DNA of 5,582 nucleotides from Bacteroidia bacterium (GTDB lineage: Bacteria; Bacteroidota; Bacteroidia; Chitinophagales; Saprospiraceae): the NCBI GenBank assembly GCA_030431945.1, contig JAUIIF010000333.1, positions 1-5,582 of the forward strand, read 5' to 3'. Within the stretch, counting starts at the first letter, position 1. Every line of letters starts with the position of its first letter. The notes below the pieces were generated by a model. The model was not told the origin of the DNA and did not search any database. It worked only from the letters and a program-made list of their open reading frames with translations. A program made the translations under genes and the position numbers. Of this stretch, positions 4,839 to 5,582 are shown piece after piece.

Positions 4839-5582
4839 CTACGGCCGCACTTCATTCCCCAGCCCCACCAGATTAGCAAACAGGCGGTAGGCACCGGGTA
4901 CGCCGGCCGGCAGCTCCCGGAAGAAGCTGTAGCCAGTATAGACGTAGTGCCCTTTGCCGTATTCAGCGACCAGCAGGCCACCGTCGTGGGCAGGCTCTCC
5001 CGGGTCGTTGCTGGAAATGATGGGCGTGTAGCGCTCGTCCCACTGATTCGGGAAGTAAAGTCCCCGTTCCTGCACCCAACCGTCGAAGTCGGCACTGGTG
5101 ATTTTATTGGGGTAGTTCAGCACGGGGTGTTCGGGGGCCAGAATGCGTACCTCGGCTTCTTCCACCGTGGTGCGGTCGCGACTGATTTCCATTGGGTACG
5201 GGCCCATTTCGTTCATCGGGATCCGGAGGCCGCGATTGACGTTGTACTGGATCACCAGGGTACCGCCGTCCTTCACGTACTCCAGCAGGCGCGGCTGCAT
5301 ATTGGGCATGTCTTCATTCGTGTTGTAGGCCCTGATGCCGACGACAATGGCGTCGAAGCCACTGAGGTTGCCCGTGGCAATGGTCCCTTTATCGAGGGTG
5401 GTGACCTTGAACCCGATGTTTTCCAGGGCTTCCGGAATGGCGTCTCCGGCACCGGGCAGGTAGCCGATGTTACGGCCGGCAATTTTCAGGTCGAGCTTCG
5501 CCACGGGGGCACTGGCATCCAGATCCGCCAGCTGCACGGGAATGTGGTCGTGGGCAATTTTCACCAGTTTACGGGTGTAGCC
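4839..5582 (-). CDS. PIG-L family deacetylase, C-terminal region (5' end outside window)
   Basis: The frame is open to the right edge; 247 residues plus TAG (4841-4839) are visible. A GTG at 5564-5562 is only an internal Val, because the family pattern GYTRKLV-IAHDHIPVQ runs straight across it from the first visible codon. The visible part matches the C-terminal, ThuA/glutamine-amidotransferase-like domain of the long Bacteroidota PIG-L proteins: NIGYLPGAGDAIPEAL (38-53), GFDAIVVGIRAYNT (75-88), GGTLVIQYN (106-114), GPYPMEISRDR (127-137), GWVQERGLYF (168-177) and YGKGHYVYTGYSFFRELPAG (208-227). The catalytic PIG-L (LmbE-like, zinc-dependent N-deacetylase on sugar amides) domain and any signal peptide would be in the missing N-terminal part, probably more than 500 residues. 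These proteins are generally thought to deacetylate N-acetyl sugars; the role of the C-terminal domain is not established. The stop lies 3 bp from that of the converging oxidoreductase gene. Confidence 0.9.
   Translation of the reverse strand, partial: GYTRKLVKIAHDHIPVQLADLDASAPVAKLDLKIAGRNIGYLPGAGDAIPEALENIGFKVTTLDKGTIATGNLSGFDAIVVGIRAYNTNEDMPNMQPRLLEYVKDGGTLVIQYNVNRGLRIPMNEMGPYPMEISRDRTTVEEAEVRILAPEHPVLNYPNKITSADFDGWVQERGLYFPNQWDERYTPIISSNDPGEPAHDGGLLVAEYGKGHYVYTGYSFFRELPAGVPGAYRLFANLVGLGNEVRP

Noticed and set aside
4839..5564. A complete 241-aa protein starting at the GTG at 5564
   Set aside because: The frame stays open to the window edge, and the residues before the GTG continue the known PIG-L C-terminal pattern, so the GTG is internal and the gene is partial.
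1..5582. CRISPR array, insertion sequence, tRNA, prophage or defence island
   Set aside because: I saw no regularly spaced repeats, transposase motifs, cloverleaf sequence, phage genes or defence domains; all genes are common chromosomal families.

Overview
This 5.6 kb window reads as ordinary chromosome of a Bacteroidota bacterium, most likely of the Saprospiria/Lewinella type. The evidence is the set of protein families (a PorT-like outer-membrane barrel, a Tat-exported Gfo/Idh/MocA oxidoreductase, and the long PIG-L deacetylase form with a C-terminal amidotransferase-like domain), start codons without a clear Shine-Dalgarno sequence, AT-rich leaders and fairly GC-rich genes. The lineage is inferred from protein style and was not checked by a search.

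Layout from left to right. (1) Positions 1-409 (+) are the 3' end of an ApbE-type FAD:protein FMN transferase. (2) Positions 420-1115 (-) are a small outer-membrane beta-barrel protein that converges on it with a 10-bp gap. (3) Positions 1116-1434 are a divergent intergenic region unusually rich in symmetrical elements. Its left half has a terminator-like hairpin and a tandem 8-mer in the leader of the barrel gene. Its right half has two inverted copies of a 15-bp palindromic element and a third palindrome in front of the dehydrogenase gene. (4) Positions 1435-3234 (+) are a VLCAD/FadE-type acyl-CoA dehydrogenase of 599 aa. (5) A strong intrinsic terminator lies at 3282-3314. (6) Positions 3501-4835 (+) are a Tat-exported Gfo/Idh/MocA oxidoreductase. 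(7) Positions 4839-5582 (-) are the C-terminal part of a PIG-L family deacetylase that continues beyond the right edge and converges on the oxidoreductase with a 3-bp gap.

The genes look like independent units, not one pathway. The dehydrogenase is flanked by its own putative operator region and terminator, so it is probably a monocistronic, regulated beta-oxidation gene. The oxidoreductase and the deacetylase both plausibly act on exported sugars or glycans, but they face each other and share no promoter. I found no CRISPR array, mobile element, tRNA, rRNA, toxin-antitoxin pair or defence gene, and no evidence of a new multi-gene system. The most interesting material is the regulatory architecture at 1138-1412.
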